Counted from the first letter of the stretch, positions 1 to 11,949 are shown. The stretch is 64,000 bases of DNA from Papiliotrema nemorosa (GCA_032158125.1 JASKOT010000013.1:124001-188000), one strand, 5' to 3'. Notes: generated from the letters alone by a model not told the origin. Numbers and translations: made by a program.

Positions 1-163
1 GTGACGCTCTGCAAGTCAGTGATCATTACCGAGAAGGCGTGTACAGCGATGGTTGACTCACTTTGAGGATTTTTGGGATTTCCTGTTGTCGCGAAACGGT
101 GACTGTGCAAGTCTTGATCATCTTCCCGATGGACGTCACTATTCCTTCATGTATCGTCGGCAT
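1..163 (-). CDS. Probable mitochondrial ribosomal protein uS17 (partial, 5' end only)
   Basis: Only the first coding exon is in the window; the gene runs off the left edge. The exon begins at the ATG whose complement is 161-163 and reads MPTIHEGIVTSIGKMIKTCT, then VTVSRQQEIPKILK, before a good GTGAGT donor at 61. The pattern G-x-V-x-S-x-G-K-M-x-K-T followed by V-x-V-x-R and P-K-x-x-K is the conserved start of the uS17 family, a small-subunit protein that binds 16S-type rRNA near the 5' domain. The lack of cytosolic N-terminal extensions favours the mitochondrial form (Mrps17-like). A longer in-frame start exists upstream (280) and would add an arginine-rich leader, so the start is not settled. 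Only about 33 residues are visible, so the call is tentative. Confidence 0.55.
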
Positions 164-716
164 GTTGATGTATTCTCGTGGATCCTTTCTTGAGAGTTGC
201 GATATGGTGTTCTGGTGCAGGCCGCGATGAAATCTCGAAAACAGGCTGAAACGTCGAAATGGGAGATTTAAATTTGCCACCCACTTTATTCCACCCCCGG
301 TTATCTCGAGATCCCCCCCACCCCTTATACGTCACGTCGCACAACCCACACACCGCATCCGGGCATATAGCAACAACAGGCATTGTCAACAACAACAATA
401 CAGCCTTTGTATACCAGGTATCAGGTATCAGGCCTTGCTCAGGTCTGATCATCGAGCAGCGTCCATATCTTCGTGCGACTTGTCGGTGTGGGACCACGAG
501 GCAGATCTCGAGGCGGTCGATCAACACCTCGTTAACGCCGTCTTCCGACTCCACACCGCCGACCGCGGTTCGAGGCCCAACAGAGCACCATCTTGTTGCC
601 TCGTGTGACTTTGACCATATCCATTTTCCTCGACACCAACCTCGTCGCGTTCATCTCTACCTTTACACCCTACATGCTCGCTCTGTGACCCATCATACAA
701 GGAAGATCCTTTCAAG

Positions 717-2284
717 ATGACTTTGATCCCGGCCGGTGCGCAACTCGGTGTGTGACCCCCACACACTGACTGGTCGAAACTGACGATGCAGGACCCACCG
801 ACTTGCCTCCCCCTCCACCCGCTTCTGATCCTCGAGAACCCTCACCCACCGCTATTCGAGGTAGAACATCACGCACACCTCAACGAACCCGTTCACCAGC
901 TCCAGGCGGTCACACCTCCCACTCTCGAGGACCATCACCCTCCCGTCCGCCAGTACACCATGCTCCTCACACAGACCCAGCGGTACCTATCGCCTCACCC
1001 ATCCCTCGACAAGCCGGTGCATTGGGTGCGGGTTCGCCCATTCCACCTCCTCTGAACCCATTCCACCATTCAGCTCCACACCTATCAAGACCATCGTCTC
1101 CTTCTTCCATCCATTCTTCCACCTCGGCAATCTTTGAACGGGATATCGAGCTACCAGCTGTCGCGTCATTGTCCATCAACCCGAATCAGCCCACACCGCA
1201 CACTCTTTCGCACAAGGCTTCGAGGCTGTCTCAATTCTCACACGGTTCACCATTGGATCATACCGTCCCGGCCGTGTTGGATGATGCGGTCGAAGCGTTG
1301 GCCGGTGCAGAGGCTACCTCGAGAGGGCTACATGGCTTGGAGATTGAAGCACCAGCACACAGTGGGGGAGTCGGAATGGCTCGGCAGTCGTCGGCGTCTC
1401 TGCACAATATCGCCGGAGCGCAATCGAGAAAGGTGTCTGGGGCAGGAAATATAATTCAACTTGGATCTCGAAGCCCCAGTCCGGTTAGCGTCGCAAGTAG
1501 GACTTCTAGCGGAGTCGTGTCGCCTGCCCAATCTCCACCTATCCTCAGTCAACTGGCCACTCACCAAGCTCAGCAGCAAGCGCAATCAGCGGTTGGACAG
1601 AATGACAAGACCTCCCCGTTGAATTCGACGAGTGGAAACGTGCCGAGACCCGCTATGGCCAGCAGGATCAGCACTGGACCTCAGCTCCCTGGCGGGTGGG
1701 CGTTTTCGTCTGGTTCGGCGGCCGAGAAACCACAGGATGGGGCATCTTTAGAAGGATCGACAGTGACCGAGGAGGTAAGTCGTGGTCAAACTTTACGGGA
1801 TGCTTGATCAAAGCTGATTGCCCAGCCCACATCGGCGTCGAGTCAGACCAACCTTCCCGCCCAGTCACCATCTCCTCCACCGGCCATCCCATCTCATCTC
1901 ACACCATCCAAGGACAAACGTCGAATCTCTTTCATCTCGTACAACGATCTCTTACTTTCTGTGCCTACCACAGTGACACCTCTTGAGGACATTACGTCTG
2001 GCAATCTGTCCCCTGACCATCTACCTGGGACCGTCTCGCCCAATGTACCTACTCGATCGCCCATCGTACCCGGACCAGCAGGACCCGCCGGATTTGCAGG
2101 CAAAGAGATGGAACACAAGTCGAGTTGGGATGCAGGAGCTGGACCTCGACCTGGTGGGCTTGGCTTGGGCGAAGGAGAGTGGCAGCGGGAAGGACTCGGG
2201 AGAGGACTGGAACAGCGATTGGAGGATCTTGCAAGGGAGGACAGCGTACAATCGAACCCTGGCTCCCTGCCGGTGGTGTTGTAA
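717..2284 (+). CDS. Disordered Ser/Pro-rich protein of unknown function
   Basis: Three exons, 717-747, 792-1774 and 1826-2284, join in frame to give 490 residues; both introns (44 and 51 nt) have GT-AG ends and the phases agree. The start MTLIPAGAQLG comes just before the first intron. The protein is low complexity and rich in Ser, Pro, His and Arg, with many SP and RxxS sites that look like kinase targets. No membrane segment or catalytic motif is visible. Two blocks look conserved rather than disordered: RRISFISYNDLLLSVPTTVT (around residue 375) and GEWQREGLGRGLEQRLEDLA near the C-terminus. I recall similar RISFISYxDLL blocks in uncharacterised fungal proteins but cannot name a function. 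The gene is convergent with family member A downstream. Confidence 0.7.
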
Positions 2285-2663
2285 GCGGATTGTTTCGGTG
2301 TATAGGCTTGAGGTAGGTGACTCGGCACGTATGTAAGGGGACATTTGGTTTAATCAGGGTTGAAGAAGTATCAGAAGTAAACATAATGTAACAGTAACAC
2401 GAATCGATTCAGCAACCCACTCCGCGTGTTGACCAGAGCTCATGCTGAATCTCGGTCAAGCAGAACTCGTAGACTCGCAATGATCCCACCACCTCTGACC
2501 ATCAAAGACTCTCACACGCCTGAATTCAATTGTCACTATAATGGTCACTGTGATGATCCTGCTCATTAAGCATCAGGTGCTCATACTGTGGCCCAGCCCA
2601 GCAAACACTCAAACACATCACGGCCACAGGATCCCATTTGGCCATCCCAGCCAACTTCTTCCC
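2285..2663. other. Intergenic, convergent 3' ends
   Basis: Space between the 3' ends of two converging genes. I see no gene, repeat or RNA in it. Confidence 0.6.
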
Positions 2664-3737
2664 TCAAACACATGCGAATTGTTCCCACTTTCTCTTCAGA
2701 CTATTGTCACCTCCCCCGGAAGTCAAACCCGACGATATTATCCCATCTTCCGTCGGGAAAGAATCCCCACTGATATGCATCGTCTTGTGTGTTCGACCTT
2801 TTTGCTTGAAGTAAGGCAGGGTGCTTCCTAGTGCCACATCCAGGTCAGAGTCCCTCACAACGTAGAAGAGTGGTCGAGTTGCAGTATCTAGATACTTTTC
2901 CTCGAGCATCGACCTTGCTTGACTGAAGAGAACCGAGGTCTGTCTCTTCAACGCATCTTGTGTGAACTCCACGAACTGTGGCAATACGTCAGCCCCGGTC
3001 GTGGACCGAAAGAAGGGACAGGGGCCCGTATCAAGAGACTCACCGTCGGATCTGTCCTCGTGGCAGTTTTGATCCATTCAGCGCCTTTCTTGAATGCCTC
3101 GACCAGGTCCTCATCAGTATGGAGAACCGTCTTCTGGTTGACATTCCGACATTCAACGACCTTGTACATCAACTCATGGGTTATTTCTCTCTCCACACTG
3201 CTCTGAATGTTACCCTCCTCACTGCTGTCCCTCTCACTGAGTCGCCTCTTTCGGTTTTTCAGCTCTTCGTCGGAGAACATGCGAAGAGAGGGCGTAAAGA
3301 GGATGACATTCTGGGTCGAGTCATGCAAAAGTCGATAACTTCTTCGAATGGGACGTTCACGGTCACTCTGGTATAGCCTATCCCAGCTGGACGCAAGCTC
3401 GGGGATTCCTGTCTCTGCTCAAACTCTGAAAACTTCGGTGGAACGCCAATGATCAGTCGAGGTGACTTTTCCGTCCTCTAGGAGACTGGCACGAGAAGGG
3501 ATATCGAGCTCGAGCTTCTCTCTGCTGGTCAGTGCCGCTGTTTCAAGGGACTCTGTGAGGGAGACTGGTTTGCTTGTGTATGAACAGTCAGTGGATGCTA
3601 CTAGTCAAAAGCTCCGAGTCTGAAACGATTTGGTGGTAATCACAAGGGACCCACTCTGAGTGCCCCGTCGACCTGAGCAACGGAGGCAAGGCATCATCCG
3701 CCGACAAATTCACAGAAGATTGAACTGGGTCCGACAT
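2664..3737 (-). CDS. Divergent family member A (unknown function)
   Basis: The 3' half is firm. An exon ending at the stop (2664-2975) joins through a 68-nt intron (2976-3043, GTGAGT donor) to an exon covering 3044 to about 3400. The 5' part is less certain: an ATG at 3737 opens MSDPVQSSVNLSADD, and further exons reading SLTESLETAALTSREKLELD and GIPELASSWDRLYQ need weak introns to connect. The protein has two copies of the module seen in its neighbours: NQKTVLHTDEDLVEAF, and a helix (LFSQARSMLEEKYL) followed by RPLFYVVRDSDLDVALG. It has no signal peptide or membrane segment. Function unknown. It belongs with members B-F and J by this module, not by strong pairwise identity. Confidence 0.6.
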
Positions 3738-4812
3738 TACTCGATTCAACTGTTCTCGTAAGTGGAAAATTCAAAGCAGAGCGTATAGCGTCGGCGTAAA
3801 GCAAGGCAGTCTCTCAGGAGCTAGACAATGAAGAAAAGCAGGAAAACCTCGTCGATTGAGCAAGTGATATCTTTGCGTTGTCCGCTTGACTTGGGCGTGC
3901 TTCCCTAAACTTCTTTGACCGAGCGTTTCAGCCAGTAAAAGGGAAAGACCATTACTCGCCTCCGATGGTGTACATCGGACGGTATAAGGCGGCTCTTCAA
4001 TCCCGAGCCAAGCGAAGGTGTGTGGCAGAAGTCGTGTGCGGCGGTTGTGGTCCATGATCTTGGCTCGAGCCGTTGAGGCAGCGATTGTGATGACGTGTTC
4101 CTGGATGGTACGTAGTGGACACAGCACATCGAGAGGCATAGTTTGGGTAGTACCATGTATATACGTTGTTCTTCGATCAAGCAGCCGATTGCAACAATTC
4201 CTCTGCTTCACTGCCACAGGGGATTCACTTGAGCCCTGTCCAGACTATAGGTACTTGACAGAGTGTTCCACCTCCGGAGAGCAACCGAGACAGATCCAGA
4301 GCTTGACGGGTTGCTCGTGGTGCGTTAATCAGGGAGCGATTCACGTTCAGTCACAGTCTGGAAAGGAAGCTAGCTGGGGATACATGACGGTTCAAAAGGG
4401 AGAAAATCACTGACGGTTGAAGGAAAGGCTCATGTGAAAGTTGTGCCACGAGGTACCGCGCTTGGTATACTGAAGATGCGTCCTACTCGTACTGTAGTGT
4501 GGAAACGTTCCTCTGAAGAGCTCGCTTCATAGCGTAGGAAGTGATCACATATCCCCCACGTGCAACAGCTCTCAAGGAGACGCCTCAGGAAGGAAGCATT
4601 GAGCGAACGCGTCTGTCCGCTCCCACGAGTCAAACTCCTACCATGTTCGACACGCAATCATTCGAGGGGTTGAAAGGAAGCTCAAGGCGGAGAGCACCCA
4701 TGAGATTTTCTTATATGTAGTCCTCGGATGGTTTGGGGACAGGCGTGTCCCTTCTCGCCGCAGACTAGAGATACTGTATTGTCTTCAGCCCGTACAATCC
4801 ACGATATTCGAC
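3738..4812. other. Intergenic, divergent promoters of family members A and B
   Basis: About 1.1 kb between two divergently transcribed family genes. Open frames here are short, have no recognisable motifs and overlap on both strands, so I call none of them genes. TACTGTA occurs at 4490-4496 and 4772-4778, the second about 35 nt upstream of the member B start. Confidence 0.5.
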
Positions 4813-6133
4813 ATGTCCACTCAGTCCACTCCCAGTCCAGGTCAATCGTTGGCCTCTACCACAATCATTCTGCCCGGCGCCGAAAATACAAGGCCAACTC
4901 CATTCAATCGAGAATCTATATCTGCTCGTCGTTCTGGAGTGCATGGCAGAACCTCGAAAGCCAATGGTGTCGCTCGCTATCAAAGTGCCGAAGGAGACAG
5001 ATCCTCACACGTCCTGGGACTCAGCATGTCTGTCTCAAACGACCCACTTGGATATGACATGGGGGCTTCTTTCTTCAGGAGCTCCGACACAGAGGGCTTC
5101 CCACTATCTCCTGTGGTCGATCGGGTGGTGTCCAGCTTTCCTACCGGAGAAAGCTGGAGTGACCAATTTATTCGAGAGCGAGCAGAGGCTCGGATGTCCA
5201 CCGACCGTCCCGAAACAGTGGGGGTAATTCAAAAGGTGAAGAGAGCTGCTGCAGTCACAGAGGAAGAGCTCGAGAATTTCCAAAAGACTCTATCCGCCTA
5301 CGCTGCAGGCGTCATGCAAGAACTCGTGGATCAGGTGTATCGACTAGAAATGGCCAGCGAAGAACGGTACTCTCGCCCGCTTGTAAAGCCCATGACTTGC
5401 CTTGTTCTTGAGGCTTCGGCTACCGAACCTGATCGGGTCTTCACGCGGAACGACTTCGAAGATTCCCACAAGATCGAAGGCTCGTATACATTGAGTGCAA
5501 TCGCTATGTAACGATGCCAAGGTCTTGTACGGCTTTTACAAGTGTCCTTCCCTTGTGGTACGCTCGGACAACTGTGGCGAAATCGAGGAGGACAGCGGAA
5601 GACCCGCCTTGTTCGTCCACGAATCCTTCCACCAAGGGCCCTTGGAATTTACAGACCGTCGTCCCGATCACATGATCGAGAATGGTTATATTGGCACCAG
5701 AATCAAACCACAGCCTGTGTTCGGCATCTCCCATTGCTCGAACACTCAAGGCGGCGAGTCGTCGAAGGCAATCAAGTCGATCTTGTCCTCCTTGGAAGAC
5801 AACACCGTTTTCCTGGACAAGGTCATCAAACCTCTCTCACAACGACATGTTTTTGCCAAAGACCTGCACGCACCTTCGCTCTTTTCTCAATTCGTCAACA
5901 ACAATCAGACAGGGGCGTTCGAGGCTCTATGCGCTCGCAAGAGCGAGGAGTTTGCACAGACTCTCCAGCAGTATCTTCAAGAACGTATGGCGAATGAAGA
6001 CGAAAAGTCTGTGCCAATCTGTCTCGCTGTGAGTTATGGGGATTTCGAGCAGAGTACGAAGCAGGGCACATTGGCAACCATCGACACGCAAGAGAAATCG
6101 GTCGTCTTCCGTGATCCCGGCGGTATGCAGTGA
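4813..6133 (+). CDS. Divergent family member B, with an apparent frameshift
   Basis: The reading frame opens at ATG 4813 (MSTQSTPSPGQSLAST) and runs to about 5491. Coding then continues in the +1 frame from about 5495 to the stop at 6133. The two halves align end to end with tandem neighbour C: NGVARYQ/NGVATYQ, SSHVLGL/PTHVLGV, YDMGASFFRS/YEIGASFLRS in the first half, and GPLEF/GCLEF, TRIKPQPVF/TRIKLEPTF in the second. No GT-AG intron of suitable length bridges the shift, so I infer a one-base insertion or a sequence error. The module occurs twice, as a helix ending EERYSRPLVKPMTCLVL and as FAQTLQQYLQERMANEDE followed by VPICLAVSYGDFEQS. About 440 residues if the frames are joined. Function unknown. 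Confidence 0.6.
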
Positions 6134-6495
6134 GATCTCCTATGTATGGTGTGACTATATGGGGCGTAGGGGTAGCAGTTGCATGACCTAGATTAACACG
6201 ATACCGAGGTTTGGAAGAATGCCGTTTCCGTAGTCATCGCATCCCATGACGACTGTGCGTGCCACATATGTACTCGTACTGTATGTAAAGGAGGGATGAT
6301 GGCGTCAATGATGTTGGCTGTTCAAGACTGTCCTTAGTCTGTCCTGCGGTCCTTTATGGGGTGACCCTCCTTTTGAACTGGAACTTCTTCGCCTTTCCCT
6401 CTCCCACCAAGTTTCTAGAAAGAGCCTACGACCATGACCCTCAAATACCGACTCAATCCTCCCAGGATCCCCGCTATCACTCCCGAACCTTCACA
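6134..6495. other. Intergenic between tandem members B and C
   Basis: No gene seen. It contains TACTGTA at 6277-6283 and is probably the terminator of B and promoter of C. Confidence 0.5.
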
Positions 6496-7748
6496 ATGGC
6501 CGACTCTGGTCAGGTATTTTTTATTCCTCGTCGAGATGGGAACGCCAAGGCTGTAGCATACACATCAGAGTCAAAGTCATCTCGTCTGTCGAAACTATTT
6601 GGACAGACCTCCAAAGAGAATGGTGTCGCTACCTATCAGCATGTGGAGGGCGAAACTCCAACACATGTCCTGGGGGTGAACGCTAACATCAATACCCCAG
6701 GCGGATACGAGATCGGGGCGTCATTCCTCCGAAGCCGGGAAAAGAATTGTCCTCAGCTGCCTGCTATGGTCGATCGAATCGTCTCCATATTCCCACGGAA
6801 CGGCGAGTGGAACGAAGACTTGCTGGAACTCGTTGCCGACCGTTCAAAAGCTAACAGCGATCTCGTTGCCAAGTTTAAGGATACCGCTTATCTCTCTGGA
6901 TTGACAATCACTGAGCGCACCGAGCTGTCCACAGCTCTATCGGCAGGCATTGCGATTGAGCTCCAGACTGTCGTCAACGACATCTTCGAGATGGAGCAGG
7001 CATCCAGAGAAGTCTATTCCTGTCCACTTATCTTGCCTATCAGCTACCAACAGCTACAACAGTCGGCCACTGAGCATGAAGAGATCTTTCACCGATCAGA
7101 TTTCGCCCTTGACGTCCAGGAAGGAGGATCGACAGAGCATACACGGAGACTTGCCAGCGATCTTTTCGACTACTACAAGGAGCCCGGTATCGAGATACTT
7201 TCATCCACCGAATTGAAGTCTCTGCGCAACAATCAAGGATCTGCTGTCATACTCAATGCAACTACGAAAAGGGATGTCTGGAGTTTTGGGACGAGCTGGA
7301 CGATCACCTGTATCACAGTGAGCGAAGGGACAGAATTGTCACCCGCATCAAGCTTGAGCCCACCTTCCGCATCTTGCTTGGCAGCAAGCAGAAAGACTCA
7401 CAATTTTCCAAACTTGATACTGTTTTGAATTTCAATTCAGAATTTGTTCACAAAGTCATCAGCTCGCTGGATGAAGAAGAATTGCTCAATGAAGAACTGT
7501 ACAAACCGGACTTCTTCTCGCAACTGGTCTCGGCCGATCCCTCTGACGAGTACCTTACAAAGTGCGCTGACCTGTCACAGCGCTTGCTCAAAAAGACGCA
7601 AGAATATCTTCAGATCAAAGCAGAGGACGAAGGCTTCTCTATGCCCTTGATTCAGGTAGTGACAAAGGCAGAATGGGACACAATTCTTGATCAGGGAAAC
7701 CTCTACGAAGGAAGCGATGCCTCCTCTCCGAACATGGAGACGGAATAG
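6496..7748 (+). CDS. Divergent family member C, tandem paralog of B, with an apparent frameshift
   Basis: The start MADSGQVFFIPRRDG at 6496 is preferred because the upstream in-frame extension is unrelated to B. The first frame codes to about 7260 (..NNQGSAVILNA). The homologous continuation, YEKGCLEFWDELDDHLY to the stop at 7748, lies in another frame beginning near 7263, which implies one missing base. An alternative is a 35-nt intron (7318-7352, GTGAGC donor, AAG acceptor) that would rejoin the frames but discard the GCLEF segment that matches B. Both module copies are present: a helix then VYSCPLILPISYQQLQQ, and LLKKTQEYLQIKAEDEG then MPLIQVVTKAEWDTIL. Soluble, about 417 residues, function unknown. 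Confidence 0.6.
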
Positions 7749-7981
7749 TTGCGCCTGCATTTAGGAATCGCTGCTAGGGCAGATGGGGTGTTATAGCTGC
7801 AGAGACATGCTGAGCGGTCTGAAGACGCTCGGACGGATCATGCACGATGTTGGATGATGATTTTCTCCGCATAATAGGCGACCAGCATGAGGAGGGTGCG
7901 TAACATCATGTCTCAGTTTCATTGATTCATCTCCACAATAGCACACGATAGAGTCTGATCCACGCTCCTGATGAGCCACAG

Positions 7982-9491
7982 CTACCTGCCCAACCTCGAC
8001 CTGAGTGAGCTGAGAAATGGCCACCCAGTTGCACTGTCTGACTTTGGTAAAGTGAAGACGCCGGAAGTCACAGCATCATCGAACTCTGCTTCTTTGAGAA
8101 GGTAGATCTCAGGTACTGCCTTCTCCCTTTCTTTGATTGTCTTGCTCTCCAAGTAAGTTCTCACCGCTGAAGTAATCACCGACTCGATCTGAGTTAGAGG
8201 CAACCGAGAAAGAATCTGCTCATCCGTTTCCTGTGGAATGGCGACTGCAAAATCTCTCACATCGGTGTGTCCCATGCCAGAGGTGGAATCGATCGAGCTG
8301 TCCAGGAGGGGTGTGCTTTCGGTATCAACTCCGGCTCCATCCTCCTCTGAAGGGGTTACTTGAGTCTGTGAAGTGGCAATGTCCTGCGATACCTGGGTGG
8401 CGTCTGCGAGACTCTTGCGCTCGTTCTCCAGCAGCTTTCCAAGATCGGTTCTCCAAGCCTTTTCCAGCTCTTCGTCATATTTGGTGCCTTTTTTGAAGGC
8501 CATTCGATGATTGTGCGATATCGAGTCATAGTGTTCAGTCTCCCAAGGTCGAGCGAGGAGCGAACGAACGGTCACTCCACTCTCGGAGTTCACTGCCACG
8601 GAAATCAGCACCGCAGCGGACTTTCCGGGTTGGGTTGCCGTATCATCACCATGCTCTCGGGTCCTGACGAATACTTCGTACTCACGGACCGAGGACTTCT
8701 GTGGTTCGATACTGCAGCACCCTTGATCATTCAGAGCCAGCATGTCGTCATGATTGATGACTTCGATTGCGAGCTTCACATCGGGAGGAAGATCAGCCTG
8801 GAACTGGGACTTGAGAACCGACATGTAGCGACTCGAGTTCACAGCCACAGAGTCTCTCTGAGAGGTCAGTCTGCCATGTATCTGGGAGGCGTACATAAGA
8901 ATCGTCTGCCAAGTACGACCCGCACGGACTCCAACTCACGCAGTAATTGAGTCTTGATGTCTCCTTGTTGGTCCAGTTCCATGCGTTCAAGGCTGACCCA
9001 TCTAGGGATCCGTGAGAGTCAGCTTGCATAGCTGAATTAGCCGGAGCCGTAACTCCATTCAAGACTTTGTCCACCAAAGACCGCAGTTCCTCAATGGAGG
9101 GCTTATCGTTTCGATCGGCTCGAGCGACAAGGGTAGCAGCATACGGAATGTCAGAACTGTCCTTCGAGATCATACAAGGTGTGATAAATAGAATGTCGGT
9201 TCCGTAGTCGGCCGGCAGCTGCTTTGATGACACGTTGACATGTGAAGTCGATGGCGAATCTGCACCATTGATGACTTTCTGAGGGTGGCCAAAACTCAGT
9301 AATTTGAGACGTCTCGCACTCTTCCCTGATGGTTCGATGATAAGACGAGATGCGATGTCAAAGGGGTGACAGTCAACCAGGTCCACGCTGGGTAGGGTCA
9401 CCGTGGTAGACTCTCTGTGAACGTCGTTCTCAGCTTCTTCGCCCCAGTCTTCAGGGGGAGCTGGACCAATAACGCCGTGCGCGGTTGACAT
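7982..9491 (-). CDS. Divergent family member D (unknown function)
   Basis: Two exons, 9491-8940 and 8857-7982, joined in phase 0 across an 82-nt intron with a GTGAGT donor and CTCAG acceptor, give 475 residues from MSTAHGVIGPAPPEDWGEEA. There is no signal peptide or membrane helix. Module-like segments are VKLAIEVINHDDMLALNDQG in the middle and, near the C-terminus, the helix SAVRTYLESKTIKEREKA followed by VPEIYLLKEAEFDDAV. A Ser/Thr/Glu-rich linker lies between them. The C-terminus is short and basic (SSLRSRLGR). It points toward tandem pair B/C and is transcribed in the opposite direction. Function unknown; the match to the family is by architecture. Confidence 0.65.
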
Positions 9492-10316
9492 GTTCTTCGT
9501 TGAACGGCTTGGTTTTTATAGTGCAACAAAATATGATGGGTAGTGGCAAAGCGGGAGAAAGAGTGGGAAAACGCAAACGGTGCTCGAGGTCTTATAGCAG
9601 CGTAAATTGCATGCTGTGTCAAGGAAGAAGCAGTCAGGAATACATGAAGCGCTTCTGAAGAGACTTCGACGAGGAGAAAGACATCAAAGGAGGTTGACGC
9701 TTGCGCGAGCGACCTCTGAGGGGCAGCTTGAGACTCTTCCTGAACACTGCTCGAGTTCCATGTATTGTAGTACTTATGCAAGACTTCGTTTTACAGATCA
9801 GCTAATGCAGTCTGCCTTCAAGTCGACCTAGCTGTGCTTTTCAATGGGGACCAGCTACCAGGTATCGAGAAAGCGAGCATTGTCACATGGGCTGCTGCGG
9901 CCGCTACGCTTGTTGCAGTCACACCCCGGGACGACAAGGTTGTGATTTCCTCGTCAGCCCGGATTCCAGGGCATTGACAAGCGAGAAGCTCGGAAAGTGT
10001 TTGTCTAAGCAGTAGATAAGCTATCCAGCAAGGCGATAAACAGATTTTGAAGCAGGCATGACGATCGCAAAACATAAAAGTTGATTTCATGATACTCTTC
10101 AGTAGACCTTTACTGCTAATGGCCACGATCGCACCCGCACGCACCCGCTGACAGGCCGCATTGACTGTAAGCGTGATTGCCATACTCTGAGTTCTCTATC
10201 CACCGCAGCTAGCCCCTCGATATGTTCTAATCTCACGTAGTCCCGATGTACACAGCTCGTAGTCCCAATGAGGCATACGGCGCCGGACCCTCCGACACGT
10301 TGGTGGACGACCTGGG
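9492..10316. other. Intergenic between family members E and D
   Basis: About 0.8 kb upstream of D and downstream of E. Short open frames on both strands have no recognisable content. No gene called. Confidence 0.5.
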
Positions 10317-11395
10317 TTAAGAGTCGTCTACCGAGTGAGGGTCTTCAGGACCGACCTGGGACACGGCAGTAACCGTCGCATCACTCGTCGGAACGGGGTC
10401 AGGGACAAAGTACTGGTTGACGCACATGCTCAACCACTCCAAAGCATTCATGTTGCAGACTTTTGGATCGATGTATAGGTCGGGATCCGTCGCCTGCTGT
10501 GCAAACTCAAGGATCTTGGTTCCTATGTCGGTCTCTAGGGCTTCCAGATAGGACTCAGGAGTCAGATGCTGGGAGTTGACGAATCGATCATAGGTTGAAT
10601 CTTCGATGCCTTTGATCGCTTCGGTCAAAGTGCGATTCTCTTCTGTGTCCGGCTCCATGAGACGTCTCACTCCTGGAGAGACGCCACCCAGTGATTCGAT
10701 ATCAAAGGGGAGTGCCAAAAGCGTATCGGTGTGTGCTCTTTTGCTCTCAGCATCGACATTCACATGAAAGACGATTTGACTGGGATTCCTGCCGGTCGAA
10801 GCATCGGCGTATAAAACCCGAGGAAAAGTGCGATGGAGATCTACGTTGTGCAGCTTCAGGTCTTCATGAGGAATCAGTCGTTCGGGGTTAGAGAGTAGGC
10901 AGTCCAAATCCGAAGCTTCAGAGAACACTTTTACATCCCACTTGGGCTCGGAGCCTTCTTGCTTGCTAGTATCGGCCAGGACTTGACCAACGGTGGACGC
11001 ATACAGAGAGGCTTTTAGGTCTGGGTGACGCCGGTAGGTCTGTGGGAAGGATCAGTTTTAGATATCTAATGTGTTCGGCATCTTACCGGCACGTATCCCA
11101 CTGCCTCTGCTTGTTCAACTTCGTCTGCGAGAAGCCAGCTTACAGCTTTCTCCATCTCTCTCCTCCACATGTCATTGAAGATCGGTGCTTCGGTGTTATC
11201 GCCTTCTGCCCTGCAAAGAATTGTTCCATAGTAGAAACCCCCAGAAACAATGGAGAGGATTGGGCAGAGCACAAAAGTCGATTAGCTCAAAGCAGCTGTA
11301 GGCTCAGACCTCCACGCTCCAGACTCGAGAACATCCGGGTCAAGCACTTGACCACTCGCGGCGTCCGCCTCGACAATTCGCTTGATGTGACTCAT
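10317..11395 (-). CDS. Divergent family member E (unknown function)
   Basis: Exons 11395-11310, 11210-11087 and 11039-10317 splice in frame to 310 residues starting MSHIKRIVEADAASGQVLD. The first donor (GTCTGA) is weak, so the first exon is less sure than the rest. The segment HPDLKASLYASTVGQVL resembles SHPDISWRISARTDD in member H and AHPGVSWRISVDTEN in member G, linking the two subgroups. The module motif appears as WDVKVFSEASDLDCLLS. The sequence is acidic, soluble and has no known catalytic motif. It is divergent from the SET/Tad3 gene to its right. Confidence 0.6.
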
Positions 11396-11949
11396 CGAAA
11401 ATTGATGTGTGATATGTTTGGACTTCTGACGAATGTATTGGGAAGATGGTACGGTGAAGAATGGCTCTGGAAGGATAGAGGTAATGGATGGCGAACTGAC
11501 TGCTCAGTATATATATGTGCAACTGACAGACCTAGGAAGCGCCCTGAAGGATTCCAAGAATCCAAGAAGCCAGGAATTCGAGAAACCAAGAATCTGCAAC
11601 TCCCTTCCGAGTGCCCCCTTTTTCTAGACGTCCCAAGGTTCGAAACTCGTCTCGATACAACATCTCTCACTTTGCGCCTCTACCTGAGAGAGAGAGAGAG
11701 AGCCGCGAGAGCTTGCGCATACGCGCTCCCTTTGCATTCGAGCCCCTTTTGATTGCTTCGCCACATTCGCCACGTGGTTGCGGTTTCAGACTGCTGTAGA
11801 TAAAAAGTTGACGGTCGATCACTCCTCACCCCACTTTGCACCTAAACACCGCGTCGACTCAGCGTATACCCGTCTATCGATCATCTAGGATCACTATACT
11901 GAGCCTAGATCTGATTAATCGCCTGTTTCCGCTTTTCTCCATCCAGTAC
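11396..11949. other. Divergent intergenic region
   Basis: Shared upstream region of member E (-) and the SET/Tad3 gene (+). It contains an AT-rich TATATATA stretch near 11507 and a short GA repeat at 11686-11702. Some may be 5' UTR. No gene seen. Confidence 0.5.
11686..11702. repeat. Short (GA)n microsatellite
   Basis: Seventeen bases of alternating GA read directly from the sequence, in the divergent promoter region upstream of the SET/Tad3 gene. Confidence 0.9.

Noticed and set aside
4018..4413. Plus-strand open frame of 131 codons in the A/B intergenic region
   Set aside because: No recognisable motif, overlaps open frames on the other strand, and composition is unlike neighbouring proteins. 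Chance is more likely.
7201..7235. Introns of about 20 or 32 nt to explain the frame change in member C
   Set aside because: They would remove or scramble the STELKSLRNN block that aligns with the family module, so they are less likely than a frameshift.
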